Shown: positions 47,831 through 59,389 of the stretch, in pieces | Layout of the letters: each line of letters begins with the position of its first letter | How positions within the stretch are numbered: the stretch's first letter is position 1 | From: Harmothoe impar | Lineage: Eukaryota > Annelida > Polychaeta > Phyllodocida > Polynoidae | Reading direction: 5' to 3' | Length of the DNA stretch: 64,000 nucleotides | Assembly (NCBI GenBank): GCA_947462335.1 | Contig: OX381713.1 | Span: 18,158,381-18,222,380, forward strand | Notes under the pieces: generated by a model | What the model was told of the DNA's origin: nothing | The model's input: the letters and a program-made list of their open reading frames with translations, nothing else | The model's database searches: none | Made by a program: the position numbers and the translations under genes

Positions 47831-48329
47831 GTTTTGCATGGATGAGTGTATCACCATGCATAGATGAGTACAATACTATGCATGAATGCAGGCTGTGACT
47901 ACTTCACCAGTGATGCATTCATGCATCATGCTGACTGGAGGACCAGCATAATGCATCAATACAGCACTAGAATCATTGCAGTCACCCCTTAAGCATTTGG
48001 TTTACATAAAAACAAAGTGAATTTTTTTTTTCTGGAATATTCAAAAATTTACCTCTTATGTCTCTCTATGAGAGATGCTCTCTGTCTTTACCTAATACTG
48101 ACTGGGTAGCTGGGTTGATCTGTAATGGGCAGAGAAGTTAGTTTTAAATAAACATTTACTTCAATGATATCATATAGCTTTATTTTCAACCGTTTTAATT
48201 GGTATATCCATATCCACCGCACTATACCACTAGTCTGATACACTCCTATAGCCATGTCTCCTACATTTGAATACCAGTGCCTTGTACATCTCTATATCAA
48301 TACCCCCTATACTAAGCTGACACCCCTTA

Positions 48330-49190
48330 TACCATGCATGCATGAGTGCATCACCATGCATGCATAAGTGTAATATCATGCATGCATGAGTGCATCACCA
48401 TGCATGCACAAGTGCATCATTATGCATGCATAAGTGCATCACCATGTATGTATCAGTGCATCACCATGTATGCATCAGTGCATCACCATGCATGCACAAG
48501 TGCATCATCATGTATGCATCAGTGCATCATCATGCATGCATCTTGCATCACCATGTATGCATTAGTGCATCATCATGCATGCCTCAGTGCATCACCATGT
48601 ATGCATCAGTGTGTCACCATGCATGCATCAGTGCATCACCATGTATGCATCAGTGCATTATCATGCATGCATCAGTGCATCACCATGCATGCACAAGTGC
48701 ATCATCGTGCATGCATCTTGCTACACCATGTATGCATCAGTGCATCATCATGTATGCATCAGTGCAACATCATGCATGCATCAGTGCATCACCATGTATG
48801 CATCAGTGCATCATCATGCATGCATTAGTGCATCACCATGCATGCATTAGTGAATCACCATGTATGCCTCAGTGCATCACCATGTATGCATCAGTGTGTC
48901 ACCATGCATGCATCAGTGCATCACCATGTATGCATCAGTGCATTATCATGCATGCATCAGTGCATCACCATGCATGCACAAGTGCATCATCGTGCATGCA
49001 TCTTGCAACACCATGTTTGCATCAGTGCAACATCATGCATGCATCAGTGCATCACCATGTATGCATCAGTGCATCATCATGCATGCATTAGTGCATCACT
49101 GTGCATGCATTAGTGAATCACCATGTATGCATCAGTGCATCACCATGTATGCATTAGTGCATCACCATGCATGCATTAGTGACTCACCTG
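48330..49190. repeat. 22-bp minisatellite, about 39 units
   Basis: The unit is ATGCATCAGTGCATCACC plus ATGT/ATGC. Because 22 is not a multiple of 3 and the unit lacks stops, all three plus frames stay open and give His/Cys/Ser-rich frames of up to 252 codons. A block of about 285 bp (13 units) starting at 48581 recurs at 48866, showing segmental expansion. Confidence 0.85.
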
Positions 49191-49239
49191 CACTATATCA
49201 TATATCCAGGATACCTGGTGGTAGGGTATTTAATACAAA

Positions 49240-49560
49240 TGCCACCTCCTTCCTCCCTCCTCCCTCTTTCCTCTTCCTCTTCCCTATTCCCTCCTACCTC
49301 ATCCCTCCTCCCTCCTGTCTCCCCCCTCCTGTCTCCCCCCTCCTGTCTCCTCCCTCCTGTCTCCTCCCTCCTGTCTCCTGTCTCCTCCCTCCTGTCTCCC
49401 CCCTCCTGTCTCCTCCCTCCTGTCTCCTCCCTCCTCCCTCCTGTCTCCTCCCTCCTCCCTCCTGTCTCTCCCCTCCTGTCTCCTCCCTCCCCCCTCCTGT
49501 CTCCTCCCTCCTGTCTCCTCCCTCCTGTCTCCACCCTCCTCCCTCCCCCTATACTACCTT
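49240..49560. repeat. CT-rich tract, CTCCCTCCTGTCTC units
   Basis: An almost pure pyrimidine strand of about 300 bases in 14-20-bp units. It may form triplex (H-DNA) and hinder replication. The Gly/Arg/Glu-rich minus-strand frame is an artefact. The stretch 49561-51040 shows no gene I can support. Confidence 0.85.
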
Positions 49561-51324
49561 TACTTTCACCCTGTACCTGGACTGTGTGTGCAGTCACTGC
49601 TCCCCTGACCTCCTGTAGTGCTCACCCCTCCCTCACCAGCAGTAGGGTGAGAGTGCTACTACTACCAGTACTACTACTACTAGGGACCACAACACACTGA
49701 AGGTGGCAGGTCGAGTGTATTTATTGAGGTCAGCAGAAATCAACTGCTGCTGTATGGATGTACGGGGGCTCTTTTTACACAGAATGTAAAACACATATTA
49801 TAATTCTGAGATAGCAGGAAGACTTAGAATACTCTGACCTAACCCCCATCGTCAAGAGTAATTTTTATTTTGAATTATCCCCCTCTAAACAGGGTATTTC
49901 CATATAAAAGGCCAGTTTTCCTATAGAAATAATTAGATGGCGGTTATGGGAATGTCACAGTAAGACAGATTGAAAAGTTTGCTACAGACCTGCAATCTGA
50001 TTTAAGGCCATTAAATGAGCCCAAAATAAATAATGATTTTACAAGAAAAAAACCTAGGGCTAACCCCCTCCCCCAAATACCATAACAATCAACTCACCCT
50101 CCACCCTATCCAAAATACTAGGTGAATAGCCACTACATCCCACCTCACCCCTCAGTGCCTAACCATGCTCTGGGGCTGTGTTACTGGTGAGTACCACTCT
50201 GAGACTACAGGCTATTAGTCAGGCCTCATTGCCTTTGGTTCTGACCATGGCCCAATGAGAGAATGGCATGCATTTATCAAGTATAAATTCTGCTTATTCT
50301 TCATATATGAGAGGTGCAGCCTTCTATATTCATGTTGTGAATGGTATATGAAGGTGTACCCGATGCAATGGTAGCATAAATTCTGCCCTCATGTAAACAT
50401 ATTGGTCATGAACCACAGCTAGCAGATTTGGTCTGATCTTTGGAAAAATGATTTATCATTTTTTCTAGGGAAAATTCAACTAGAATTTCATAGTTTACCT
50501 TAGGAGATCCAAAATAATATTTCTGGAATCCCCACGTTCTTAGCTTTGCAATGGTATGTGAATGATAATTATATTCCTATTCTTTCAAATTAGCTTGTGG
50601 TCTCTACTACTACTGAGGGCCCTCTACCACCATACCACCCTACACTACTATACACACACAGTACACAACTCACACAGCCCCAGGCTCACAGTAAAGCCAC
50701 ACTACTACTTTAACTTTATATGCACCTATATTGAGAACTTACTGCTATTATAAAGGACACTAACCATGACATCTGATATCTTCTTTGGCTATAAGTATAG
50801 CAGTGTCAAAATTATAGATAGCTATACACAGAGGGCTGGGGCTGGCCACCTGTATACTGCTCAGTGTCTGACCTATACTCAGGGTAAACCCAAATCTAAT
50901 TTGCCCTACAAATGTATCCTGTCATGCAGATTCTAAAAAATGCTTGACTCAGAATAATCTTCAAGAACCTAACTTCCATTATAAGATATTTCTGGTTCAA
51001 AATAAGCCATACATTCATGGATGCATGTAGATTTACTTACCTGCTTTATAATTATAGCCCATGTCCAGTGGAGCTAGGTCAGGATTCCCTCAGTTGATGA
51101 CATCACTTCCTGTTGGGATTCCCCAACTGAATGACTACTTTAGGTTGTCAAAAGTGAATGACTACCCAAACTCGTCATCACTGACTACCCTGGAACTCAA
51201 CTGGGTTTTCAGTGTATAGTCTATAGAGTCAGTAGATGTTCCATTGTAGGTTATTTCCTGTCCTCCTGTGTATATTCTGTTTCCTTTTACTACCTTATGT
51301 TTGTGACGCTGTGCATAGTGTGAC

Positions 51325-51516
51325 TGCAGATGGGTCAAAAGCGACCTGGCGACCTGGGCCGTTTTGGAGGCGACTTTCGACATAAGGCAATAATAAAAAC
51401 GACTTAGCGACTTTTGGTCAAAAATGACTATAGAATAAAGGATCCAAAAAAGCGACTTTGTGACATGGACCCCTTAATTTCGGCGAATTTCCGACCTCAG
51501 GGGGGTACCCATCTGC
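51325..51516. mobile_element. MITE-like unit with TGCAGATGGGT ends
   Basis: TGCAGATGGGTCAAAAGCGA at the left and GGGGTACCCATCTGCA at the right are inverted at the tips. Inside are repeats of GCGACTT. It lies just outside the 8 kb element. Confidence 0.55.
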
Positions 51517-53689
51517 ACCCCCCATAGTGGACAACTGTGGCATGTGCTGCTTGAAGCTTGTGCTCTATACTATAGTATGTAAAAGGATACCAACACAGTA
51601 TAAAACATATTAGCTGTCCTATTTAGTAAGAGGGACATTGTACTCTTAGTAGCATGTGGGCATCATGTTAATGCCTCTAATCTACGCTGCTTGGTAGAAA
51701 ATAAAAACGGTTGTTTATTTATGTGACCCTGCAAGCTTGAGGTATCATTACAAGAACATGTATATATAGGACAGTATACGTGCACTAATATCATCTACTC
51801 TTTCACTCAAAATAGTAAAGGGGTGTTTCTTCTCCAGATTGATCTGATAGAAAGGGACCCTAACAAACCATGGGCTCTGCAAGCGATGTGGATAATCACT
51901 ACTTTAAATAGATGCTTAAATCGGCTCTGAGTAATGACTACGATAAGGATTATTCACCAATGCAATATCACCCAGGGAAAGCTATAGACAAATAGGGTAG
52001 TGCTCCTCATTAAGTCCTGGTTGCATGTTGTACTCGGGAGCTAACACCATTGATTCCCACTAATGGGGCTCTGTACACACACTGCCGTGCATGTAATGTT
52101 GATGATATAACCATGTAAACACCATCACCTGGGTCCTCCAGCTTCAAAGGGTGGAACCCTCTATAACGTGCCGTGACAAGGGTATGGAGATTACGCTGAA
52201 AGAGTGTAAACACATAATTAATACACCTAGTGTACACACAAAATGAGTGCTGTACGTACTTCTTTCGACATTGCCTAATTTGTCCTGGAGCGTTTCGCTA
52301 TGTACAGTTTATAATTATGTGATTGATATGGTACAGAATAGTAGCTGTATAAGTGTTATAAATCAAGGGCATGACGGGTAATTGTTGAATGTGCCAGAAG
52401 AGGATAATAACCGTTGTCCAAGGCTTACAGCACTTATGCATCTACCAACAGGCATATCTGATGTATAATCTAAGTAGGAGTAAACATGTAGTTTTCATGT
52501 TTTATTTTCTCCCTTCTAATAGCCCAGTTTATCCCTCTAGACTCCTCGATAATTTTCCGATTAACAAACCTTTAAAACTGGCATGCAGCAAAAGAAAGAA
52601 ATTGAGAAATACAGCACTGTTTTGCTAGACCTGGTCGGGTTAGGGAACCCAACCCTCGTCTCTTGGTCTTATAAAGCAAGATAGAGAGATACAGACACAT
52701 TACAAATGCCTAATTCGTGCCCTGGGTGGATCCCTGTTGGATCCCCTGAGACCCATCCCGAACGTGTATAAAGGAACCTTCTACTTCTCCTGGGACCAGA
52801 TTGTAAGGTCGGCACGTAGGGAAGGATTGATCACACCTCTGGCTACTCAGCACTAATACATCCATGTAAAACAGTGTCAGGGGGAATGTCAAGATAGCGG
52901 TTAATTAGCCTTGGAGGTGTCAGCATTGGGTTGCAATGATATATAGCTGCTGTCGGACCAAGCCAATAAGGAACTAACTGCTGCAGCTAATAAATTCTTG
53001 CCGGTTTCACATGTCGTGCGAGATGCTTCCGCCATATGTCTACACAAGTAACTTGTATAATATTATGACAATTCAATAATCTATAGAGCCAAAATGTATA
53101 TTTTGTTCAATGTTCTACCTTCCTGTCTTTTAATATTATATACATGAGGTCAGACAGGATGTTTCTCAAAATTCCCTAATAAGGGGGGTTTATATCCTAG
53201 CATGCTTACATGCATAGCCTATAGGGAAATCATGATTACTAGACCGTGACGGTTTTTACTCCTACTGCCTTCAGACTACATAAACAGGCTTATAACCGTA
53301 TAACTCATTGATGAGGTCCACCCAGGTCGATATCTCGGTTAACAACTGGTTAGGCAGTAGAACAATGATCGACCTCTTTTTATGAATTGTTTGCTGACAG
53401 TTTGCCTCTCCACTTCCAGCCTTTCAAACTTCTCCATATCACCAAGTTAAATCTGCTGCACATTGCAAATTTTCATTTTCACAGTATTCCGTACAGGCTT
53501 TGTCGAATCCAAAGGTAAACAATAGCAGTCCTTGGGGGACCAGTAGGTGGAGGTCAGATTCATTGCAAAGGGACTGCACGAGGCGGAAAAAACTCTTCCT
53601 ATAACATGTTGGCAAGCACCTGTAAGTCATGTTGCCAAATACATTGTTGTGTATCCAATTATTTATGGTTCCCTTTCCACTAATTCCAG
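51517..53689 (+). other. Rest of intron 1 of EF-hand gene B, no gene recognised
   Basis: Small frames on both strands (for example 52010-52237 and 53439-53630) show no domain or splice support. Confidence 0.45.
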
Positions 53690-53766
53690 TCCATGATGAT
53701 TCATGACGATACGGACCGTGACGGGGAGATCACCCTGGAGGAGTTCATAGCAGCTTGTAGAAGCAG
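53690..53766 (+). CDS. EF-hand gene B, coding exon 2 (EF-hand 2)
   Basis: After acceptor CCACTAATTCCAG the exon reads SMMIHDDTDRDGEITLEEF and on to AACRS. The second loop, D-T-D-R-D-G-E-I-T-L-E-E, is canonical. The exon ends in phase 2 (AG|GTTGGT). The next exon supplies A, completing Arg, followed at once by TAA. Confidence 0.85.
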
Positions 53767-53835
53767 GTTGGTACACATTATGCATTTTGGACATTCTGGA
53801 GCTTAATAATATTGAACTCGATCGACTGGGCTTCA

Positions 53836-53975
53836 ACCCCGTATATAAAAAAGCGTTATACAACATTTTATAACGTTATATAACGTTTCTCTAAGGCCCC
53901 TTACTATGGAAATAACGTTATATAAAGTTTTGAATGCTATTTTGACATAAGATAACATTTTCCTGTTGGCTGGGA
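53836..53975. mobile_element. Diverged AACGTT MITE in intron 2 of gene B
   Basis: The interior TTATAACGTTATATAACGTT and GGCCCCTTACTATGG match 25471-25613. The right end GTTGGCTGGGA is intact and the left end is decayed. Confidence 0.65.
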
Positions 53976-54327
53976 ATTCTTCAATGATGTCATGTTGCCT
54001 CAAGTGAACATTACTTTTGTCATCATGTATGTTGGTAAATCATGCAAACCCCTCATGAGAGTTTGAATTTAACTGGGCATTATGATTTTGTTTCCATTGT
54101 TCCCAAAATTGTATTGGCACTGTATGCCCACCCTTTATGGGAGTATTAGGCCAAGCTGTAGGATAGAAGCCGGCAAATAGTGACAAGCAACACATTTTTC
54201 TGTTTAACTTAGATTCACTTATTTACATCATATATAATTGTATACTACATACATCAGCACTGACAGAGGAAATTCAAGGACATCGATACCAACAGCATGT
54301 CTAATAAATTCAAATCCTCTCTTTCAG

Positions 54328-54525
54328 ATAAAATGCCAAACAACCACAACAATGCTACAATTGGTATATATGTAGGCGGTGAAGGCGGTAAAATGCCAAA
54401 ATGGATCCGCCTTTGTTAGTCCCCGTTTGCTATGAAGATACGATCAACCCACCTTCCCACGTGTTTCATCATCATTAATGTGTCAACTTCCACATTGGAA
54501 TAAACATATTTCTTCAAACAGATAT
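54328..54525 (+). CDS. EF-hand gene B, last exon (one base of Arg, stop, 3'UTR)
   Basis: The acceptor CCTCTCTTTCAG ends at 54327. A at 54328 completes the last Arg codon and TAA is 54329-54331. The poly(A) signal AATAAA at 54499-54504 lies about 170 bases on, a normal distance. The total protein is 77 residues. Confidence 0.7.
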
Positions 54526-56904
54526 TTCATAACCGTTCCTACTCTATGCAAACATAGATTTTACCGAACCTTGCCACAGCTATACTGATTATCATACTGT
54601 GACAACAGTGACTAAATTTGAAACAAGCTAGCATGGACAAAATTGTCTCACATGAATAATCGTAATCAACCCGGCGTTGCTAGGAGTACTGCAAGTAAAA
54701 CGAAATTAGAAATACATGTTGTCAATGTTATACACATCTTGTCATTGTAGCGCAATTATCAATCAATCCTTGTTAAAAAATAAATTTGTCTTATTTCAAT
54801 TTACAGAAATCTGGGATATGTTTCCTTTTTTAAAGCGTTATCACATCTCCTCCTCCGAGGATGTCATGAACAAAAGAATCAGATTGAGTAATTTAGACTT
54901 CACCAGATTTAGTGTCTTTTTAAACCCCAAATTATGCCTTTAAGGGTCTGTTTTAAATAGATTCCCACATTTAATTGAAACATGTGAACCACCAAATGTT
55001 GTAGCAGTGTAATAGCTAGAATATGTTTCTACTTTGTCAAACCGAACTGAACATTATTAGCATGGATGGAAGCAGTACTAGTCTATACTTAAATGTCATG
55101 GATGTATCAATGTTAATTCACACGAATTCTCAAACATCAAAAGTATGTGCTCCTAATATATGTAATATATTGACACAAGTGAATAAAGTCCGCCATTAAA
55201 ACAATGTCATGTTGTTTCAACTTACATTTAGGTTCATGCGTTGAGTCACTGTATTATGTAAAATTATAGCAAGCATAATAACCCCTTATTGTAGTGTAAT
55301 ATGCATCACATACTTTGGATACAGATCGTCGAGTATGCATAGCCTAATGCTGTCCACAAAATTATAGTGGAGAAATATAAGATCTCCAAATGAAACCATT
55401 GTCATTTTCTTGGCTGTAATACGCGGAATACTTCATAATACATATAATACATGAGGATTGCATTTGAAGTCATAGTAAGATGTTCAGTTGGGGTCAGTGT
55501 AGAACTTGTAATATTTTCATCATTCTCAAAGTACTTCTGATCAGACTTCCTGAATTGAATCATGATGCTGGTGTAAGTCAGGAGTGTTGCCGCAATCTGA
55601 AAGTTAAAACTTCTGATAATCAAAACTTAACATTCTATTGTTTTCTGGTAAATCTATTCCCGCAATTTCAATGATCAAAATAGTATGATACAGTTAACCT
55701 TTACATCTTTTATTAAACATGTATACAATGTACAAACGGCCTCACACGCAGCATTCATGTATAGTTTTGGTTTGTGATCTAGTTAAATTATATTGAATGT
55801 TGAAAGGGTTGCACCGGATGAAAACAGCATGAGAAATCTCACTTTCCAAACTTAAATCAATGCAGGCATACCGGGAGGCATTCCCTTGATACCTGATATA
55901 TCAAAATGAGAAACGAGACAGCAATAAAGATGGCCCAGTTTGTATTGCGTCGCCACCTGGTGCTTTCCTGTGTAACTACACGTTAAATAGTATACAGTCA
56001 GCCCTCACTTCCTCAAACATTTAATGATGTCATTAAATCATGTTATATTGGAATAAATACATGTTACAGTCGATCCTTTAGTAGTATGGAATCACCATTA
56101 CAATGGTTCAATTAATACCTGGAATTGTACAACCTGTGGTCCCCCCTACAACATGCTTCCCTGACGTCCTGTAGATATCTTCATATCACGTCTTTCTGAT
56201 ATGTCCAAATATTTTACAGTTGGTCATATATATATCTATATTGTAACGTTAAAAGGTATCACCGCTGAGCATGTCTTTTTCATGTGAACATTTTGATGTA
56301 AAATACACACAGGAAAAAACCATGCCAGAAACCACGTAAAAACCATTTGCATATAAGACATATAAGTGACCAAAACCGACATCATAAAATGATGTCATCA
56401 CCCATTAGATAATTATGTATAAAAGATGCCAATTTGTGAAATTTGAGGTTATTTATGTACCTTACTACATACTTTTTGGACAGAATAACACTAGTAGGTA
56501 AATACATACTCTTAAACGTAATGTTATGTGTCCCCGATGTATAGGCCTACATCACTAGGGAACAAGAATAAAGCAATTACATATCATTACAAAGGCCATT
56601 CTAACAACAATTAACAACTGCAACTTGTTCCCCATCCCAACACACGTCACAAAAACCGACAGGAATTGTCATAGAGGTCGTGTATCAAATAGTCACACTA
56701 CCCCCTTGTTGCCACGTAGATTATATCATAAATATTATCAATTATATTTTACCTAAATTATAATACATGTTTTCTGCGATCATTAGAAGACACAGGTCAT
56801 CTGAAGGAGGGTTTCCAGTGAGTCTATCAATGTTGAAGTAACCATAGATATTATTGACCTGTCAATATTCAATCCTAGAATCGGCCTACATGCTCTGGAA
56901 TAAT
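54526..56904. other. Intergenic, no gene recognised
   Basis: AT-rich, with small unsupported frames only. Confidence 0.45.
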
Positions 56905-57130
56905 TACCGTAAATTCCAGCGTATAACCCGCATCTCGCGTATAACCCGCACCCCGAACTTAGGAGAATCCTATAACCCGTTTCTGGATCTGAAAATTTAT
57001 ATTTTAGTACTGTTCTATGATAATAAAAACCCTCGTATAACCGGCACCTTATATAGGCATGTTTGGTATCAAATGAAAGCTGTGTTTGGTTTGCGTACAA
57101 CCCACGGGTAGTACGCGGGAATTTACGGTA
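56905..57130. mobile_element. TACCGTAAA-ended MITE, copy 2
   Basis: TACCGTAAATTCCAGCGTAT and the inverse GCGGGAATTTACGGTA bound repeats of CGTATAACCCGCA. It has the same plan as 32414-32639, with TA at the borders. Confidence 0.8.
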
Positions 57131-57361
57131 TATGCGTTTCCTAATATAGGAAGTGCGAAATCATTCCACACATGCCCCCCTGTGTACTAAGTTGGGCTTA
57201 TAGAAAGACATATGGTGGCCCTTATTATTGTACTAGTATATTTGAATAGAACTGCAAATTAATTGAATGATCAGTTTAGAAAGGGCGATAATGCTCGTCA
57301 TAGGTCTATTTCTCCTGTGTGCCAACAGGTGGCAGCATACTGATTTAAAGGGTTAGAACTC

Positions 57362-59389
57362 TAGGTCTCAGTGAGGGTAATCCCGCACAAAACTGAGAGT
57401 CATATACGATTCTGGTCAGAAGTGAATACTGCAGGGGCACTGGATGGTCCATAATTAAGTTGGAAATGATGCCAATATTATGAAAACTTGTACACATGCT
57501 GCTGAATATCTGCTAATTTCAATCAAATAATAGGAAAGAGATTCTCAGTGAGTTTACATATTTTTCAAAGGCTAGATTGGGGATTAGTGAAAATGCAAAT
57601 TATTCAGTGCAAATTCAGGCAGAATTCAGGTGGTTTTACGCTACAGACCAGTGCTCAAATTTTCCGTGGTCAGTAGCTAATTTTTGTTGGAAATGTTTTG
57701 TAGGAAAGATGTATCTTTTAGGTCAAGCCCAGGTAACAAGAAACGTTAATCCAACGTCAATCAACGTTGTTTAAAGGTTAACTGGCTAACGTGAGTTGAA
57801 AAACGTTAGTTAAACGTTAATCTAACCTCTCCTCATAACCTCAAATGGATAACGTCCATTTGATGTTTAATGTACATTCAGCAAATAACGTTTTTCTACC
57901 TAACGTTAGATCAACGTTAAGTGGATTACATGTATAGATTAATGCATATTTAACCCATGTATTTTTATAAATAACTGTTAATATCTCTATATATAATTAT
58001 AACAGATGGTATAAGTATGAATACAGTGAAACATTGGCTTGAAAGATGGAACACCTGTTGGAACTTTGGCTTAATGCGTATAAAATGTGTACTTCTGTCA
58101 TATTGCATGCAACTCTAATTATTGAATCAATGGTTTAGCTTTAATGAACACATAATTTGATTAATCTTCTGGCACAATTGAATTCATTTGTAAGAAGGCA
58201 CACCATGAATAACAAGTAACCTGAATTTATATAATTATCTAAGTGGTATTGCCCTTTTCAACTCGTCTATGGGGATTAGCACTGATTCGAAATAATATGG
58301 ATTTTGTATGAAATGTAAGCAAATTTAGGCTTAAGTCATATAACATTCATAAAATATAAGGGGTAGGGAACCCTCTGACATTACCTGATGTTACAAATAT
58401 AGTTTACTTTCGCAGTACATGACAGAAATAATATGTGCACTGGTCGATAATAGGGGACCAATTCACCATGTGGTATTTGAATTCATGTTAAATAAACGTT
58501 AAAATAACGTTAGATTAACGTTTTTCGTGGTTTAAATCTATCTCACTAGATGGCAGTTTAGCTCATATTGGTACTTCATTATGATTGTATCATTATAACT
58601 GTCTCAAATAGGCTGTACATAATGGAAATACACAAATAATTTACAAACCCTAGCATCAGGATTTCATATCAGAATATAGTTGTACGAAATGTATGCAATA
58701 TTTTGAAATTATAACATGCATTGTAAAGCAATTATCATATACACCTCTTTCATAGCATTAGAGGATAGTTATATAGATCTTAGTCCTAATACCCTGATGT
58801 ATAAATACATATGAGTCTTGTCCGCCCTAGGAAATGATGCTAGGGTGAAGTACTCGTTTATCCTAAACCTCTGGACATGAGATATGTAAATAGGAGGGAA
58901 TCTTGAAGAATTGATGACAGATGAAATAATAAATGATGGTTAAATGAGGGTGAAAACATAGTTAACCAATTTACCATTATTCTCCGAAAATTGATTTACC
59001 ATTATTCTACCCCATAATCAACGTTATTTTAACGTTCATAAGATGTGTATGGCATCAAAAGGGAGGTTATTTTTAAGTTAAGCAATATAACGTTGTTCTC
59101 TTCACGTTAATCAACGTTTTTTTAACGTTAAATTAACGTCAAATTAACGTCAAATCTACTGAAAATTAACGTTTAAAAAACGGATATTTGAGTCCACGAT
59201 TTTCACTGCAATCTAACGTTATTTCACAACGTTAATCCAACCTATTATCAACGTTGAATGAACGTTGAATTAATGTTTTTTTGTTAGCTGGGAGGGTGAT
59301 TTTCAGAAATTGTAAATGTCCTGGTAGCTGTTATTGTGTTTTCCGCTATATTAAAATATATAGTAGAAGGATTTCCTTCGCTGAGACCT
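57362..59389. mobile_element. AGGTCTCAG-ended MITE, copy 1 (interrupted)
   Basis: It starts TAGGTCTCAGTGAGGG and ends CTTCGCTGAGACCT, giving short inverted tips. By eye its two parts (57362-57727 and 59293-59389) are identical to the copy at 60300-60760, apart from the 1565-bp insertion at 57728. Confidence 0.8.
57728..59292. mobile_element. 1565-bp CCCAG...CTGGG element nested in MITE copy 1
   Basis: The ends CCCAGGTAACAAGAAACGTT and the inverse of TTTTTTTGTTAGCTGGG. AG is duplicated on both sides (57726-57727 and 59293-59294). The uninterrupted copy at 60300 shows a single AG at this point, proving a precise insertion with a 2-bp duplication. Both ends are packed with AACGTTA/TAACGTT motifs and no transposase frame is present. 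Confidence 0.88.

Larger units (their letters stand above)
43154..51219. mobile_element. 8 kb TACACTG-ended TIR element carrying a gene relic
   Basis: TACACTGAAAACCCA at 43154 and its inverse TGGGTTTTCAGTGTA ending at about 51218 are followed inward by matching TAGTCAGTGAWGACRAGTTT and RGGTAGTCA, so the terminal repeats reach about 70 bp. TA borders both ends. The left subterminal 600 bp repeat TAGTCAWTCTGACAATG-like motifs, which also occur at the right end. Inside are a TTAA MITE, a minus-strand spliced gene relic, a 70-bp satellite, a 22-bp satellite and a pyrimidine tract. No transposase is recognised. It lies in intron 1 of EF-hand gene B. The two ends might instead belong to separate copies, though they match each other best. 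Confidence 0.6.

Noticed and set aside
48092..48119. A 28-base minus-strand exon (acceptor CTGCCCATTACAG, donor TTAG|GTAAAG) for the gene relic
   Set aside because: Splice sites look good, but no phase joins it to the 45645 exon without an early stop. Could be a decayed exon; not claimed.
45945..49190. CRISPR-like repeat-spacer array
   Set aside because: The units are adjacent and share similarity throughout, with no unique spacers, and the DNA is animal.
49193..49597. Minus-strand Gly/Arg/Glu-rich frame of 134 codons
   Set aside because: It is the purine strand of the CT-rich tract. A donor-like CAG|GTGAGT follows but a TAG precedes it in frame.
48346..49618. Long overlapping plus-strand frames rich in His, Cys and Ser (up to 252 codons)
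   Set aside because: They are readings of a 22-bp minisatellite without stops. All three frames are open and there is no splice or start context.
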